NCBI GenBank assembly: GCA_963815125.1
Contig: CAWFFM010000010.1
Span: forward strand, 1-64,000
DNA length: 64,000 bases
Direction of reading: 5' to 3'
Source: Actinocatenispora sp963815125
Lineage (GTDB): Bacteria; Actinomycetota; Actinomycetes; Mycobacteriales; Micromonosporaceae
Made by a program: the position numbers and the translations under genes. The notes under the pieces are model-generated. The model was not told where the DNA came from. It was given only the letters and a program-made list of their open reading frames with translations, and searched no databases. This document shows positions 33,490 to 41,908 of the stretch, piece after piece. Within the stretch, counting starts at the first letter, position 1. Each line of letters starts with the position of its first letter.

Positions 33490-33522
33490 CCGCGGGACCC
33501 GTCGCAGATGAAGGGGAGAACG

Positions 33523-34089
33523 TTGGACGGCAAACACGTGGCACGGCGGCAACGTCGGCTCGCGCGCCCGGTACTCCCGATCGCCGCCGGTCTTGTGGTC
33601 GCCGCAGCTACTGTCGGCGGCGTCGCACTGAGTCATTCCGGTAACGGCAACAGCAACGGCAGCACCCAGCAGGCCTCGGCGGTCACCGCCGACACCCAGC
33701 CGGACCGCGCGGAGATCCCGCAGCACGCGTCCCGCGGCAAGTCCCGTACCGAGTCCAGCAAGAGCGACTCCAACACCGACGCGGCCGGCCAGTCGAACTC
33801 CGTCGGCGAGAGCGGCAGTTGCAAGGCCGACTATCTGGCCACCGGCAGCACCACCGCGAGCGGCGAGAAGTTCGACAGCAAAGCGGACACCGGGGCCAAC
33901 ATGTCCCTCCGGTTCGGCAGCAAGGTCCGCATCACCAACGAGGCGACCGGCAGGTCCGTCGTCATCCGGATCAACGACCGCGGTCCGTACGTCAAGGACC
34001 GGTGCTTCGATCTGACCTCCTCCGCCTACAGCAAGATCGCTTCGCTGTCGGACCCGACGGTGCAGATCAGCTACGTGGTCATCTCCTAG
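33523..34089 (+). CDS. Secreted RlpA-like double-psi beta-barrel protein
   Basis: About 188 residues: a basic N terminus and hydrophobic signal/anchor (VLPIAAGLVVAAATVGGVAL), a long Ser/Asn/Thr/Gln-rich linker, and a C-terminal RlpA-like DPBB domain (GSCKADYLATGSTTASGEKF, then VRITNEATGRSVVIRINDRG and CFDLTSSAY). The conserved Asp of NDRGP is present. It likely acts on or binds peptidoglycan outside the cell. I prefer the TTG at 33523 because AAGGGGAG lies 5 bases upstream; the ATG at 33508 has none. A GTAACC element is in its promoter. Confidence 0.83.
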   Translation: MDGKHVARRQRRLARPVLPIAAGLVVAAATVGGVALSHSGNGNSNGSTQQASAVTADTQPDRAEIPQHASRGKSRTESSKSDSNTDAAGQSNSVGESGSCKADYLATGSTTASGEKFDSKADTGANMSLRFGSKVRITNEATGRSVVIRINDRGPYVKDRCFDLTSSAYSKIASLSDPTVQISYVVIS

Positions 34090-34268
34090 ATCGACGTTCA
34101 GCCGCCACCGGGCCGGCAGGTCCGTCCAGACCGGCCCACCCACGGTGCCGGCCACCGGTGTGATCAGTACGGCATCGAATCGGTTCCCGACCGCAGGTAG
34201 TCTCGCGTACTGCCCGCTCGCAGGGCATCCTGTCAGCGACAGTCTCAGCCCCGGGACCCGGAAGACCG

Positions 34269-35399
34269 ATGCCACGTAACCCGACGCGACGTGTGATGCG
34301 CCCCGATGCGCGTGCCGGGCTCGGTGCTGCTCTCGTCCTGCTCGTCCTCATCGCCGCGGTGGAACTCGCGGACGGCCGCACCCCCAGCTACGTCGGTCTG
34401 CTGGCGACCCCACCGTTCCTGGCCGCCGCGTTCGGCTCCTGGCGTACGGTGCTGCCGGTCGGCCTGCTGTCCGTGGTCCTGGCCTGCATGTTCTGGCTCA
34501 CCTCACCGGGCGGCCCGCAGGCATCGGTGGCGGTCAGCGTCGTCGCCGTACTGCTCGCCGCCGGGATCGCTGCCGCTGTCGGTGCGGTACGGCAGCGCCA
34601 GGTGGCCCGGTTCGCCGCGTTGTCCCGGCTGGCGTCGGTGGCCCAGCAGGCGATCCTCGGGCCGCTCGGCCCACGGGTCGGCAGCCTGCCGCTCGCCGCA
34701 CGGTACGTCTCGGCCAGCGCCGAGGCCGACATCGGCGGTGACCTGTACGAGGCGATCGACACGACCTACGGCGTCCGGATGCTGATCGGCGACGTACGGG
34801 GCAAGGGCCTGGACGCGGTACGGCTGGCCAGCATCGTGCTCGGCTCGTACCGGCATGTGGCGTACGAGCGCGCCGACCTGCGCGCGATCCTGGCCGACCT
34901 GGACCGGGCGGTGGCCCGGTCGGTCGGGCTGGAGGACTTCGTCACCGCGGCGCTGCTGGAGGAACGTGGCGGCACCCTGACGGTACTCAACTGCGGCCAT
35001 CCGGCCCCGCTGCTGCTGCGCCGCGGCCAGGCGATCCCGTTGGAACCGCCGGCACCGGCTCCACCGCTCGGTTTCATGCCGATGGCCCGGCCCCGGGTGC
35101 AGCGGCTGGAGCCGGGGGACCGCATCCTGCTCTACACCGACGGCCTGGCCGAGGCACGTCGCAACGGGGAGTTCTTCCCGATCGAGGAGCGCGCCTGGGG
35201 CCTGCTCGGGCACGGCACCGTGCAGGACGGGCTGTCCTCGTTGGAGGCGGCGCTGCTGGAGTGGGTGAACGGGATCCTGGACGACGACATCGCCCTGGTG
35301 CTGCTGGAGTACCCGGGTGCCGCTCTGCCGGTCGGCGACGCGACACCTAACTGGGCGGTCGGCGACAGCACGGGGCCGGCCGCCACGTCCGGTTCATGA
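34269..35399 (+). CDS. Membrane-bound PP2C/SpoIIE-type Ser/Thr phosphatase
   Basis: A 376-residue protein with three to four N-terminal helices (about residues 17-110), a short linker helix (FAALSRLASVAQQAILGPLG) and a SpoIIE/PP2C domain: SASAEADIGGDLYEAI, LIGDVRGKGLDAVRLAS, LNCGHPAPLLLRRG, LLYTDGLAEARRNGEFFP and DDDIALVLLEY carry the metal-binding Asp residues. Such proteins dephosphorylate anti-anti-sigma factors. No partner genes adjoin. The protein ends with a short Ala/Gly/Pro tail, and a hairpin starts 2 bases after the stop. Confidence 0.9.
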   Translation: MPRNPTRRVMRPDARAGLGAALVLLVLIAAVELADGRTPSYVGLLATPPFLAAAFGSWRTVLPVGLLSVVLACMFWLTSPGGPQASVAVSVVAVLLAAGIAAAVGAVRQRQVARFAALSRLASVAQQAILGPLGPRVGSLPLAARYVSASAEADIGGDLYEAIDTTYGVRMLIGDVRGKGLDAVRLASIVLGSYRHVAYERADLRAILADLDRAVARSVGLEDFVTAALLEERGGTLTVLNCGHPAPLLLRRGQAIPLEPPAPAPPLGFMPMARPRVQRLEPGDRILLYTDGLAEARRNGEFFPIEERAWGLLGHGTVQDGLSSLEAALLEWVNGILDDDIALVLLEYPGAALPVGDATPNWAVGDSTGPAATSGS

Positions 35400-35400
35400 C

Positions 35401-35438
35401 GGGTGGCTGGGTGGCGCGATCGCGCCGCCCAGCCACCC
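35401..35438 (+). terminator. Terminator after phosphatase gene
   Basis: A 19-bp almost perfect stem (one G-T pair), GGGTGGCTGGGTGGCGCGA with its complement 35420-35438, directly after the stop codon. Confidence 0.75.
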
Positions 35439-35740
35439 GGTGAGCCCGGCATCCGCGTACCCCCCGGAATGCGTCTACCTGGCGCTCGCCCGGCAGTCAC
35501 CGGATCGCTCATTCGAGCAGGCCAGCGCCGCGGACGTGGTGACACCGACCCGCGGCCGGCGTTGTGCCGGACCCTCGTACACGGTGATCTCGCAGGTATC
35601 AACGAACGTTGATCTATTCGGTGACGCTTGTCACTGGTCAATATCGGCGATGTTGGCGTTGACCAACACGACGCCCGGCGATTCGCCCGGCGTGTCGCCA
35701 ACCTGACACGCGGGCCCACGCAGGGGCGGCTTGTCAGTGG
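35439..35740. other. Intergenic region upstream of acyl-CoA dehydrogenase
   Basis: No gene is evident in these 300 bases. Base composition becomes less GC-rich toward the promoter of the next gene. Confidence 0.5.
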
Positions 35741-35777
35741 TTACCGATGAGTAATACAGTGGGTTACTGAAGAGTAC
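35741..35777. promoter_or_regulatory. Twin operator-like sites upstream of acyl-CoA dehydrogenase
   Basis: TTACCGATGAGTAA (35741-35754) and GTTACTGAAGAGTAC (35763-35777) are two related TTAC-N6-GTAA/GTAC dyads 22 bases apart, 65-100 bases before the start codon. The shape fits a TetR/FadR-like fatty-acid regulator; the regulator is not in the window. Confidence 0.55.
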
Positions 35778-35841
35778 GGCTCGACGGTCGGGACCTTCCC
35801 ACCGTCGGCGGTGACACCAGACGTCAGGCTGGAGCGGGAGC

Positions 35842-37692
35842 ATGGGGCACTACAAGAGCAACCTCCGGGACCTCGAATTCAACCTGTTCGAGGTGTTCGG
35901 CACCGAGCAGCGGTTCGGCACCGCGCCGTTCACCGAGATCGACGCCGACACTGCCCGGGGCCTGCTGAGTGAGGTCGACCGGTTCGCCCGCGAGGATCTC
36001 GCGGAGTCGTTCGCCGACGCCGACCGCAACCCACCGGTGTTCGACCCGGCCACCCACTCGGTGACCCTGCCGGAGTCGTTCCGTCGGGCCTTCGGCCTGA
36101 TGATGGACGCCGAATACTGGCGGATGGACGTACCGGAGGAGATGGGCGGCACTGCCGCACCGCGCGCCCTGTGGTGGTCCGCTGCGGAACTCATCCTCGG
36201 CGCGAACCCGGCCGCCTTCATGTACGCGGGCGGACCCAGCTTCGCCGGCGCCCTCTACAACGACGGCACCGACGAGCAGAAGCGCTGGGCGAAGATGTTC
36301 GCCGACAAGCGCTGGGGCGCCACCATGGTGCTCACCGAGCCGGACGCCGGCTCCGACGTGGGCGCCGGCCGCACCAAGGCATACCTGCAGGAGGACGGCA
36401 CCTGGCGGCTGGAGGGCGTCAAGCGCTTCATCACCTCCGGCGAGCACGACCTCACCGAGAACATCATCCACTACGTGCTGGCCCGCCCGGTCGGTGTGGA
36501 AGGCGTCGGCGGCCCCGGCACCAAGGGCCTGTCGCTGTTCGTGGTGCCGAAGTTCCTGTTCGACCCGGCGACCGGCGAACTCGGTGAGCGCAACGGCGCC
36601 ATGGTCACCAACGTCGAGCACAAGATGGGCCTGAAGGTCTCCACCACCTGCGAACTGACCCTCGGCGACGGCACACCCTGCACCGGCTGGCTGGTCGGCG
36701 ACGTCCACGACGGCATCCGGCAGATGTTCCACATCATCGAGTACGCCCGGATGTTCGTCGGCACCAAGGCGATGTCCGCGCTGTCCACCGGCTACCTCAA
36801 CGCGCTGGAATACGCCAGGTCGCGGGTGCAGGGCGCCGACCTGATGAACCCGGCGAAGACCGCGCCGCGGGTCACCATCACCCACCATCCCGACGTACGG
36901 CGTTCGCTGCTGATGCAGAAGTCGTACGCGGAGGGCCTGCGCGCGCTGGTCGCCTACACCGCGACCTGGCAGGACAAGGTACGGATCGACAGCGCGGCCG
37001 GTGACGCCGACGGGGTGGACCTCGCCGAACGGGTCAACGACCTGCTGCTCCCGCTGGTCAAGGGGTGCGGTTCGGAGCGGGCGTACGAGCTGCTCGGGTC
37101 CGAGTCGCTGCAGACCTTCGGCGGCTCCGGCTTCCTGCAGGACTACCCGCTGGAGCAGTACATCCGCGACTCCAAGATCGACACCCTGTACGAGGGCACC
37201 ACGGCCATCCAGGCGCAGGACCTGTTCTTCCGCAAGATCGTGAAGGACCAGGGCAAGGCACTGACCACGGTGGCCGGCGAGATCAAGGCGTTCATCGACA
37301 GCGAGGCCGGCAACGGTCGACTCAAGGACGTACGGGCGGCCATCGGCACCGCGCTGGAGAACGTACAGGGCATCCTCGGCAAGCTGTTCGAGTTCGCCGG
37401 CGCCTCCCAGCAGGGCGAGCCGCGCGCCGTCTACAAGGTCGGCCTGCACCTGCGGCGGATGCTGCTGGCCATGGGCGACCTGGTGATCGGCTGGCTGCTG
37501 GCCCGGCAGGCCGAGGTGGCGCTGGCCAAGCTGGGCGGCGAGGTCTCCGACGCCGACCGGCACTTCTACCAGGGCAAGGTCGCCGCTGCGGGCTTCTTCG
37601 CCGCCGAGGTACTGCCCCGGATCGCGGCCGAGCGGGCCATCGTGGACGCCGCCACCCTGGACACCATGGACCTGGCCGAAGAGTCCTTCTGA
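35842..37692 (+). CDS. Acyl-CoA dehydrogenase, long FadE5-like type
   Basis: A 616-residue flavoenzyme, longer than the common 380-residue class because of the extra C-terminal helical domain of FadE5/ACAD-like enzymes. It shows VLTEPDAGSDVGAGRTKA and GVKRFITSGEHD for FAD/substrate contact, LGSESLQTFGGSGFLQDYPL and the catalytic Glu in DTLYEGTTAIQ (E451). It performs the first step of beta-oxidation with electron transfer to ETF. RBS GGAGCGGGAG precedes the ATG. Twin palindromes upstream suggest fatty-acid-responsive control. Confidence 0.92.
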   Translation: MGHYKSNLRDLEFNLFEVFGTEQRFGTAPFTEIDADTARGLLSEVDRFAREDLAESFADADRNPPVFDPATHSVTLPESFRRAFGLMMDAEYWRMDVPEEMGGTAAPRALWWSAAELILGANPAAFMYAGGPSFAGALYNDGTDEQKRWAKMFADKRWGATMVLTEPDAGSDVGAGRTKAYLQEDGTWRLEGVKRFITSGEHDLTENIIHYVLARPVGVEGVGGPGTKGLSLFVVPKFLFDPATGELGERNGAMVTNVEHKMGLKVSTTCELTLGDGTPCTGWLVGDVHDGIRQMFHIIEYARMFVGTKAMSALSTGYLNALEYARSRVQGADLMNPAKTAPRVTITHHPDVRRSLLMQKSYAEGLRALVAYTATWQDKVRIDSAAGDADGVDLAERVNDLLLPLVKGCGSERAYELLGSESLQTFGGSGFLQDYPLEQYIRDSKIDTLYEGTTAIQAQDLFFRKIVKDQGKALTTVAGEIKAFIDSEAGNGRLKDVRAAIGTALENVQGILGKLFEFAGASQQGEPRAVYKVGLHLRRMLLAMGDLVIGWLLARQAEVALAKLGGEVSDADRHFYQGKVAAAGFFAAEVLPRIAAERAIVDAATLDTMDLAEESF

Positions 37693-37712
37693 CCTGACCG
37701 CCGCACCTCCAC

Positions 37713-37750
37713 GACGACCCCGGACGACACCCCCTGCGTCCGGGGTCGTC
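37713..37750 (+). terminator. Terminator after acyl-CoA dehydrogenase gene
   Basis: A perfect 14-bp stem (GACGACCCCGGACG with 37737-37750) and a 10-base loop, 20 bases after the stop codon. Confidence 0.85.
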
Positions 37751-37890
37751 GCCGTCCCGTCCGTCGCTTCTCCGAACTGCCCGGAGAAGCGACCGAATTT
37801 CGGTCGGAGCCGGCAGAGGACATGCCCGAGATTCGTACGGAGCGTGTGAAGTTCGGGCCGCTCGGGTACCTGGCCACCAGGAGGTGGAGC

Positions 37891-38202
37891 ATGAGTATCG
37901 GGATTGGAATCTTCCTGCTGGTCCTCGGTGCGATCCTGGCGTTCGCGGTGCATGCCAACTTCGGCTGGTTGGACATCAACGTGGTCGGCTGGATCCTCAT
38001 CCTGGCCGGGGTCGTCGAGCTGGTCATCACGCTGATGGTGTGGTCGCGGCGGCGCAACGCCAGTACGGTCACCCAGCGCGAGGTGTACCAGAACGGGCAG
38101 CCCACGACGGTCACCGAGCGCACCGTGCATGATTCCTCGGTGAACCCGGAGAACGGGCCCGGCGGGAGCACCCCGGCGCCACCGCCGCCCCGCCGCATCT
38201 GA
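37891..38202 (+). CDS. DUF6458-type two-helix membrane protein
   Basis: A 103-residue protein. MSIGIGIFLLVLGAILAFAV and the second helix VGWILILAGVVELVITLMVW flank the conserved INVVGWILI turn; the C-terminal third is polar with a Pro-rich end. This is the usual layout of the actinobacterial DUF6458 family, whose function is unknown. AGGAGGTGG just upstream fixes the ATG at 37891; the longer frame from 37822 adds an unlikely N terminus. Confidence 0.83.
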   Translation: MSIGIGIFLLVLGAILAFAVHANFGWLDINVVGWILILAGVVELVITLMVWSRRRNASTVTQREVYQNGQPTTVTERTVHDSSVNPENGPGGSTPAPPPPRRI

Positions 38203-38233
38203 ACCGATGGGTCGTCGGGCATAGGCTGCGGGC

Positions 38234-39448
38234 GTGGCCGACCTGATGTGCCCCACCCGGTTGCTCTGCCTACGCGACAGCGGCACCCCGGCCGCGCTGG
38301 CCGGGCTCCAGGTCGGTCGGGTGTACGGCGCTGCCGACACCCGACCCGCCGCCGAGGAACTGGCCGGCGGCCTCGCTGTCGCCGCCGAGACATGGCACAC
38401 GCTCGACGACGTTCCGTCCGCTCCACTGCGGCGCTGGCTGCTCGACGGCGACCTGGACGCGTCCGCGCCGGACGGGCCGACCGGCCAGCAGGCGCTGGCC
38501 CGGTTCGCCGAAGCCCTCACCGACATCGCCGAGCGGCACCGTGGGCAGACCGTCGTACTGGTCTGCGGGCCGGGCATCCTCAGCCTCGGACTTGCCGCGC
38601 TGTGTTCGGGTCTGGCCCCGCGACTCGTCCACGACCGGCCGCTCCCGGCCGGCTCGGTGGTAGCCACCGAGTACGACGGGGGCGGCTGGCGCTACCTGTC
38701 CGGATGGCCGGACGAACCCGCGCCGTCGGCGCCCGCCACCCTTCCCGGCCAGCTCACCCGGGCCGCTGCGGAACTGACCGCCATGGCCGAGATCGGTGGT
38801 GAATCGGCGCTGGTCGCCGGGGTGTGGTGCGCGGCGCTGGGCATACCGCAGCCGTGGGCGACGTACGCCCGGCCGGTCGACACACCGACACCCGACGAGT
38901 TCGCGCGGATCCGCGACTGGCTGGCCGCCCGCAGTACACAGTGGACGATCAGGGTCTCGGGGCGGGACGTGACGGCCCCCGTCTACCGGGACCTGCGCAC
39001 CGTCCAGGTGTTACCGGCGTACGTGCTCGCCGCGCCGGACGCGTTGGATGCCACACCCGAGGTGGCCGGGCTGGAGGTGGGGCCGGCCCGGGGCCCGGCC
39101 GAGTTCCACAGCGTGTGCGGCAGCGAACTGGCACCGCTGATCACCGACCAGCACTTCGCCGATGCACGCCACCATTTCCTGATCGGTCGGCTCGACGGCG
39201 AACCAGTGGCCTGTGCCCAGCTCCGCTCGGGCGGTGGCACCGTCTGCGTGTCGATGATCAACGTCGTGTCGGCATACCGGTGCCGGGGGATCGGTACGAC
39301 GATCTCCACGGCCGCGTCGCGGCTGGGCCTCACCCTGGCCGGAGACGGCCCGGTCTGGCTGAACGCCAACGAGAACTCGGCGCGCATCTACCGCAGGATC
39401 GGCTACCGATGGGTCGACGACCACGTGATCCTCGCCCCTGCCGGTTGA
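38234..39448 (+). CDS. Fusion of degenerate histidine-phosphatase domain with GNAT acetyltransferase
   Basis: A 404-residue protein. Residues 1-160 follow the phosphoglycerate-mutase-like pattern (RLLCLRD, DTRPAAEELAGGLAV, RHRGQTVVLVCGPGILSLGL, a C-terminal TEYDGGGWRYLSG), but the catalytic RHG is LRD and the second His (SHGG) is CGPG, so no phosphatase activity is expected. Residues about 260-404 are a GNAT domain: FLIGRLDGEPVACAQL, INVVSAYRCRGIGTTISTAA for acetyl-CoA and NENSARIYRRIGYRWVDDHV. It probably acetylates a small molecule; the N-terminal part may bind substrate or serve as scaffold. Confidence 0.75.
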   Translation: MADLMCPTRLLCLRDSGTPAALAGLQVGRVYGAADTRPAAEELAGGLAVAAETWHTLDDVPSAPLRRWLLDGDLDASAPDGPTGQQALARFAEALTDIAERHRGQTVVLVCGPGILSLGLAALCSGLAPRLVHDRPLPAGSVVATEYDGGGWRYLSGWPDEPAPSAPATLPGQLTRAAAELTAMAEIGGESALVAGVWCAALGIPQPWATYARPVDTPTPDEFARIRDWLAARSTQWTIRVSGRDVTAPVYRDLRTVQVLPAYVLAAPDALDATPEVAGLEVGPARGPAEFHSVCGSELAPLITDQHFADARHHFLIGRLDGEPVACAQLRSGGGTVCVSMINVVSAYRCRGIGTTISTAASRLGLTLAGDGPVWLNANENSARIYRRIGYRWVDDHVILAPAG

Positions 39449-39529
39449 CCGGCCGCATACCGTTCCATCCCGCGAGCGACGACCGGCACAGTGCGGTGGA
39501 CGCGGGATCGGGGCACTAGGGTTGCGGCC

Positions 39530-40150
39530 ATGCGGACACATCCGGCCGGGCCACACGCGCTGCTGGTGGAGTGCGCGGACGGTGACGAGGTCGCCGGCTG
39601 GCTCACCGAGTTGTCCCGGCGCCGGGACAACGGGGAACTGTCCTGCGTCGAGCTGGTACCGGCGGCCCGTACCGTCCTGCTCGACGGGGTGGACGACCCG
39701 GCCGCGCTCGGCAGCGCCCTGGCCGGGTGGACGCCGATGAGTGACAGTGTCCGACCGGCCGAAACGACGAGCGTCGAGGTTCCCTGCGTGTACGACGGCC
39801 CCGACCTGGCCGACGTCGCGGAGCTGTGGGGAACCAGTACCGACGGGGTGGTACAACGCCATACGGACACCTGGTTCCGGGTCGCGTTCTGTGGTTTCTC
39901 CCCCGGCTTCGGGTACCTGACGGGGCTGCCGCCGGAGCTGGCGGTGGCCCGTCGGCCCAGCCCCCGGTCCCGGGTACCGACCGGCTCGGTCGGCCTGGCC
40001 GGTGAGTACTCCGGGATCTACCCGTCGCCGTCGCCGGGCGGCTGGCAGCTGATCGGACGTACCGAACTCGTACTGTTCGATCCGGCCGCGCAGCCGCCGG
40101 CGCTGCTCGCACCCGGCACGCCGGTCCGGTTCCGGGCGGTACAGCCGTGA
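39530..40150 (+). CDS. pxpB: 5-oxoprolinase subunit PxpB
   Basis: A 206-residue protein of the KipI/AHS1 family with VEVPCVYDGPDLADVAEL, FCGFSPGFGYLTGLP and SVGLAGEYSGIYPSPSPGG, all conserved in PxpB. With PxpC and PxpA it forms the ATP-dependent prokaryotic 5-oxoprolinase that opens pyroglutamate to glutamate. It is the first gene of a compact operon; its stop overlaps the GTG of pxpC. Confidence 0.92.
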   Translation: MRTHPAGPHALLVECADGDEVAGWLTELSRRRDNGELSCVELVPAARTVLLDGVDDPAALGSALAGWTPMSDSVRPAETTSVEVPCVYDGPDLADVAELWGTSTDGVVQRHTDTWFRVAFCGFSPGFGYLTGLPPELAVARRPSPRSRVPTGSVGLAGEYSGIYPSPSPGGWQLIGRTELVLFDPAAQPPALLAPGTPVRFRAVQP

Positions 40151-41130
40151 GCCGGGGCGAGGCGGCCGGCGATACAGCCATGAGCGACGACATCACCCTG
40201 ACCGTGGTACGGCCGGGACCGCTGAGCACGGTGCAGGATCAGGGCCGACCGGGGCTGGCGCACCTCGGCGTGCCGCGTTCGGGTGCTCTGGACGCCCCCG
40301 CGCTACGCCGGGCGAACCTGCTGGTCGGCAATGACGAGTCGGCGGCCGGGCTGGAGTTCACGCTGACCGGTGCCACGCTGCGCGCCGACGCGACCGTGAC
40401 GGTGGCGGTGACCGGGGCGAGCGCGCCGGTCACCGTGGACGGCACCGCGGTCGGCTTCGACGAGGCGGTCACCGTACCGGCGGGGGCGACCCTGGCGGTC
40501 GGTACGGCGAAGTCCGGGCTGCGCAGCTACCTCGCGGTGGCCGGCGGTGTCGTGGTGCCACCGGTGCTGGGCAGCCGGGCCACCGACACACTGTCGGATC
40601 TCGGCCCGGCACCGCTGCGTACCGGTGACACGCTGCCGGTGGGAGAGCCGGACGGTGCTGAACCGGACGGTGCTGAACCGGACGGTGCTGGTGGTCCGGG
40701 GGGTCAGGGCGGTGGCCGGCGTCGCAGTGACGCGGCCGGCGGCGGCAGCGGCCGTACCGTCCGGGTGTACCCGGGGCCGCGGGTCGACTGGTTCACCCCC
40801 GACGCGGTCGCCACGTTCCTGGCCGGGCCGTACACGGTCTCGCCGACCAGCAACCGGGTCGGCGCCCGGTTGACCGGCCCGGAACTGACCCGCGCGGTCG
40901 CCGACGAACTGCCCAGCGAAGGGCTCGTACTGGGTGCCGTACAGGTCCCGGCGAACGGCGAGCCGCTGGTGTTCCTGGCCGATCACCCCACGACCGGCGG
41001 GTACCCGGTGATCGCCGTGCTGCACCCGGCGGACGTGGCGCTGATGGCGCAGGCCCGGCCCGGTACGACGGTCCGGTTCACGCCGGTGGAGAACGCTTGG
41101 AAGGACGTACCCGGTGGATCTGAACAGTGA
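40147..41130 (+). CDS. pxpC: 5-oxoprolinase subunit PxpC
   Basis: A 327-residue KipA/AHS2-family protein: GPLSTVQDQGRPGLAHLGVP, SGALDAPALRRANLLVGN, RSYLAVAGGVVVPPVLGSRA and SPTSNRVGARLTGP, FLADHPTTGGYPVIA. An unusual insertion at about residues 165-200 contains three EPDGA repeats (40645-40689) followed by a Gly/Arg-rich stretch, placed where family members have a short loop. GTG start overlaps pxpB by 4 bases; the ATG at 40180 is an alternative. Overlaps pxpA by 17 bases. Confidence 0.9.
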   Translation: MSRGEAAGDTAMSDDITLTVVRPGPLSTVQDQGRPGLAHLGVPRSGALDAPALRRANLLVGNDESAAGLEFTLTGATLRADATVTVAVTGASAPVTVDGTAVGFDEAVTVPAGATLAVGTAKSGLRSYLAVAGGVVVPPVLGSRATDTLSDLGPAPLRTGDTLPVGEPDGAEPDGAEPDGAGGPGGQGGGRRRSDAAGGGSGRTVRVYPGPRVDWFTPDAVATFLAGPYTVSPTSNRVGARLTGPELTRAVADELPSEGLVLGAVQVPANGEPLVFLADHPTTGGYPVIAVLHPADVALMAQARPGTTVRFTPVENAWKDVPGGSEQ

Positions 41131-41863
41131 TGTCGGCGAGGGTTTCGGCGCCTGGCAGGTCGGCGACGACGACGCCCTACTGACCATCGTGACCAGCGCG
41201 AACGTGGCGTGCGGGTTCCATGCCGGCGGGCCGGGGACGATGCGCAAGGTGTGCACGCTGGCCGCCGAACGGGGAGTCGCGGTCGGTGCCCAGGTCGGTT
41301 ACCAGGACCTGGCCGGCTTCGGCCGCCGGCACATCGACTACGACCCGGACGAGCTGACCGACGACGTGCTGTACCAGCTCGCCGCGCTGGACGGGTTCTG
41401 CCGGGTGGCCGGTACGAAGGTCCGCTACCTCAAGCCGCACGGTGCGCTGTACAACACCGCAGCGCGGGACGAGGGGCAGGCCGGCGCCGTGGTCCGGGCG
41501 GTCCGCGAGTACGACCCGGACCTTCCGGTACTGGGCCTGCCCGGCTCGGCGCTGCTGCGGCGGGCGGAGGAGGCGGGCCTGCGGATCCTGGCGGAAGGCT
41601 TCGCCGACCGGGGTTACACGCCGACCGGCGCACTGGTGCCCCGTCGCGAGTCGGGCGCCCTGGTCACCGAGCCGGACGAGGTGGTACGCCGCGCGCTGCG
41701 GATGGTGCTGGAGGGTGAGGTGGTGGCGGTGAACGGCGCGGTCATCCCGGTGCTGATCGACTCGCTGTGCGTACACGGCGACACACCGGGCGCGGTCGAC
41801 CTGGCCCGCCGGCTGCGCAGCGCGCTCACCGAGGCCGGCGTGCAGCTCACCCCGCTGCGCTGA
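41114..41863 (+). CDS. pxpA: 5-oxoprolinase subunit PxpA (LamB/YcsF)
   Basis: A 249-residue protein with the PxpA landmarks MDLNSDVGEGFGAW, TSANVACGFHAGGPGTM, QVGYQDLAGFGRR, KPHGALYN, EGFADRGYTPTGALVPR and SLCVHGDTPGAV. The acidic and His residues near the N terminus form the active site. GTG start at 41114 lies inside the end of pxpC, so translation of the three subunits is coupled. Confidence 0.93.
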   Translation: MDLNSDVGEGFGAWQVGDDDALLTIVTSANVACGFHAGGPGTMRKVCTLAAERGVAVGAQVGYQDLAGFGRRHIDYDPDELTDDVLYQLAALDGFCRVAGTKVRYLKPHGALYNTAARDEGQAGAVVRAVREYDPDLPVLGLPGSALLRRAEEAGLRILAEGFADRGYTPTGALVPRRESGALVTEPDEVVRRALRMVLEGEVVAVNGAVIPVLIDSLCVHGDTPGAVDLARRLRSALTEAGVQLTPLR

Positions 41864-41908
41864 CCGCGCCGCAACCGGCGGCGCCGGGGAGCGCCCGGCC
41901 GCGGTCAG
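41860..41908. terminator. Hairpin spanning two convergent stop codons
   Basis: CTGACCGCG (41860-41868) pairs with CGCGGTCAG (41900-41908). Each arm contains the stop codon of one convergent gene (pxpA and the thioredoxin-NHL gene). A GC-rich inner part can extend the structure. Likely a bidirectional terminator. Confidence 0.55.

Noticed and set aside
33308..33507. Possible c-di-AMP (ydaO) riboswitch before the RlpA-like gene
   Set aside because: Such riboswitches often precede cell-wall hydrolase genes, and GGG/CCC-rich stretches are present, but the conserved ydaO words and pseudoknot pairing could not be traced; a promoter with hairpin explains the sequence better.
35824..38667. 947-residue minus-strand reading frame opposite the acyl-CoA dehydrogenase
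   Set aside because: This is a mirror frame caused by GC-rich codon bias. The plus strand has the recognisable acyl-CoA dehydrogenase, RBS and terminator.
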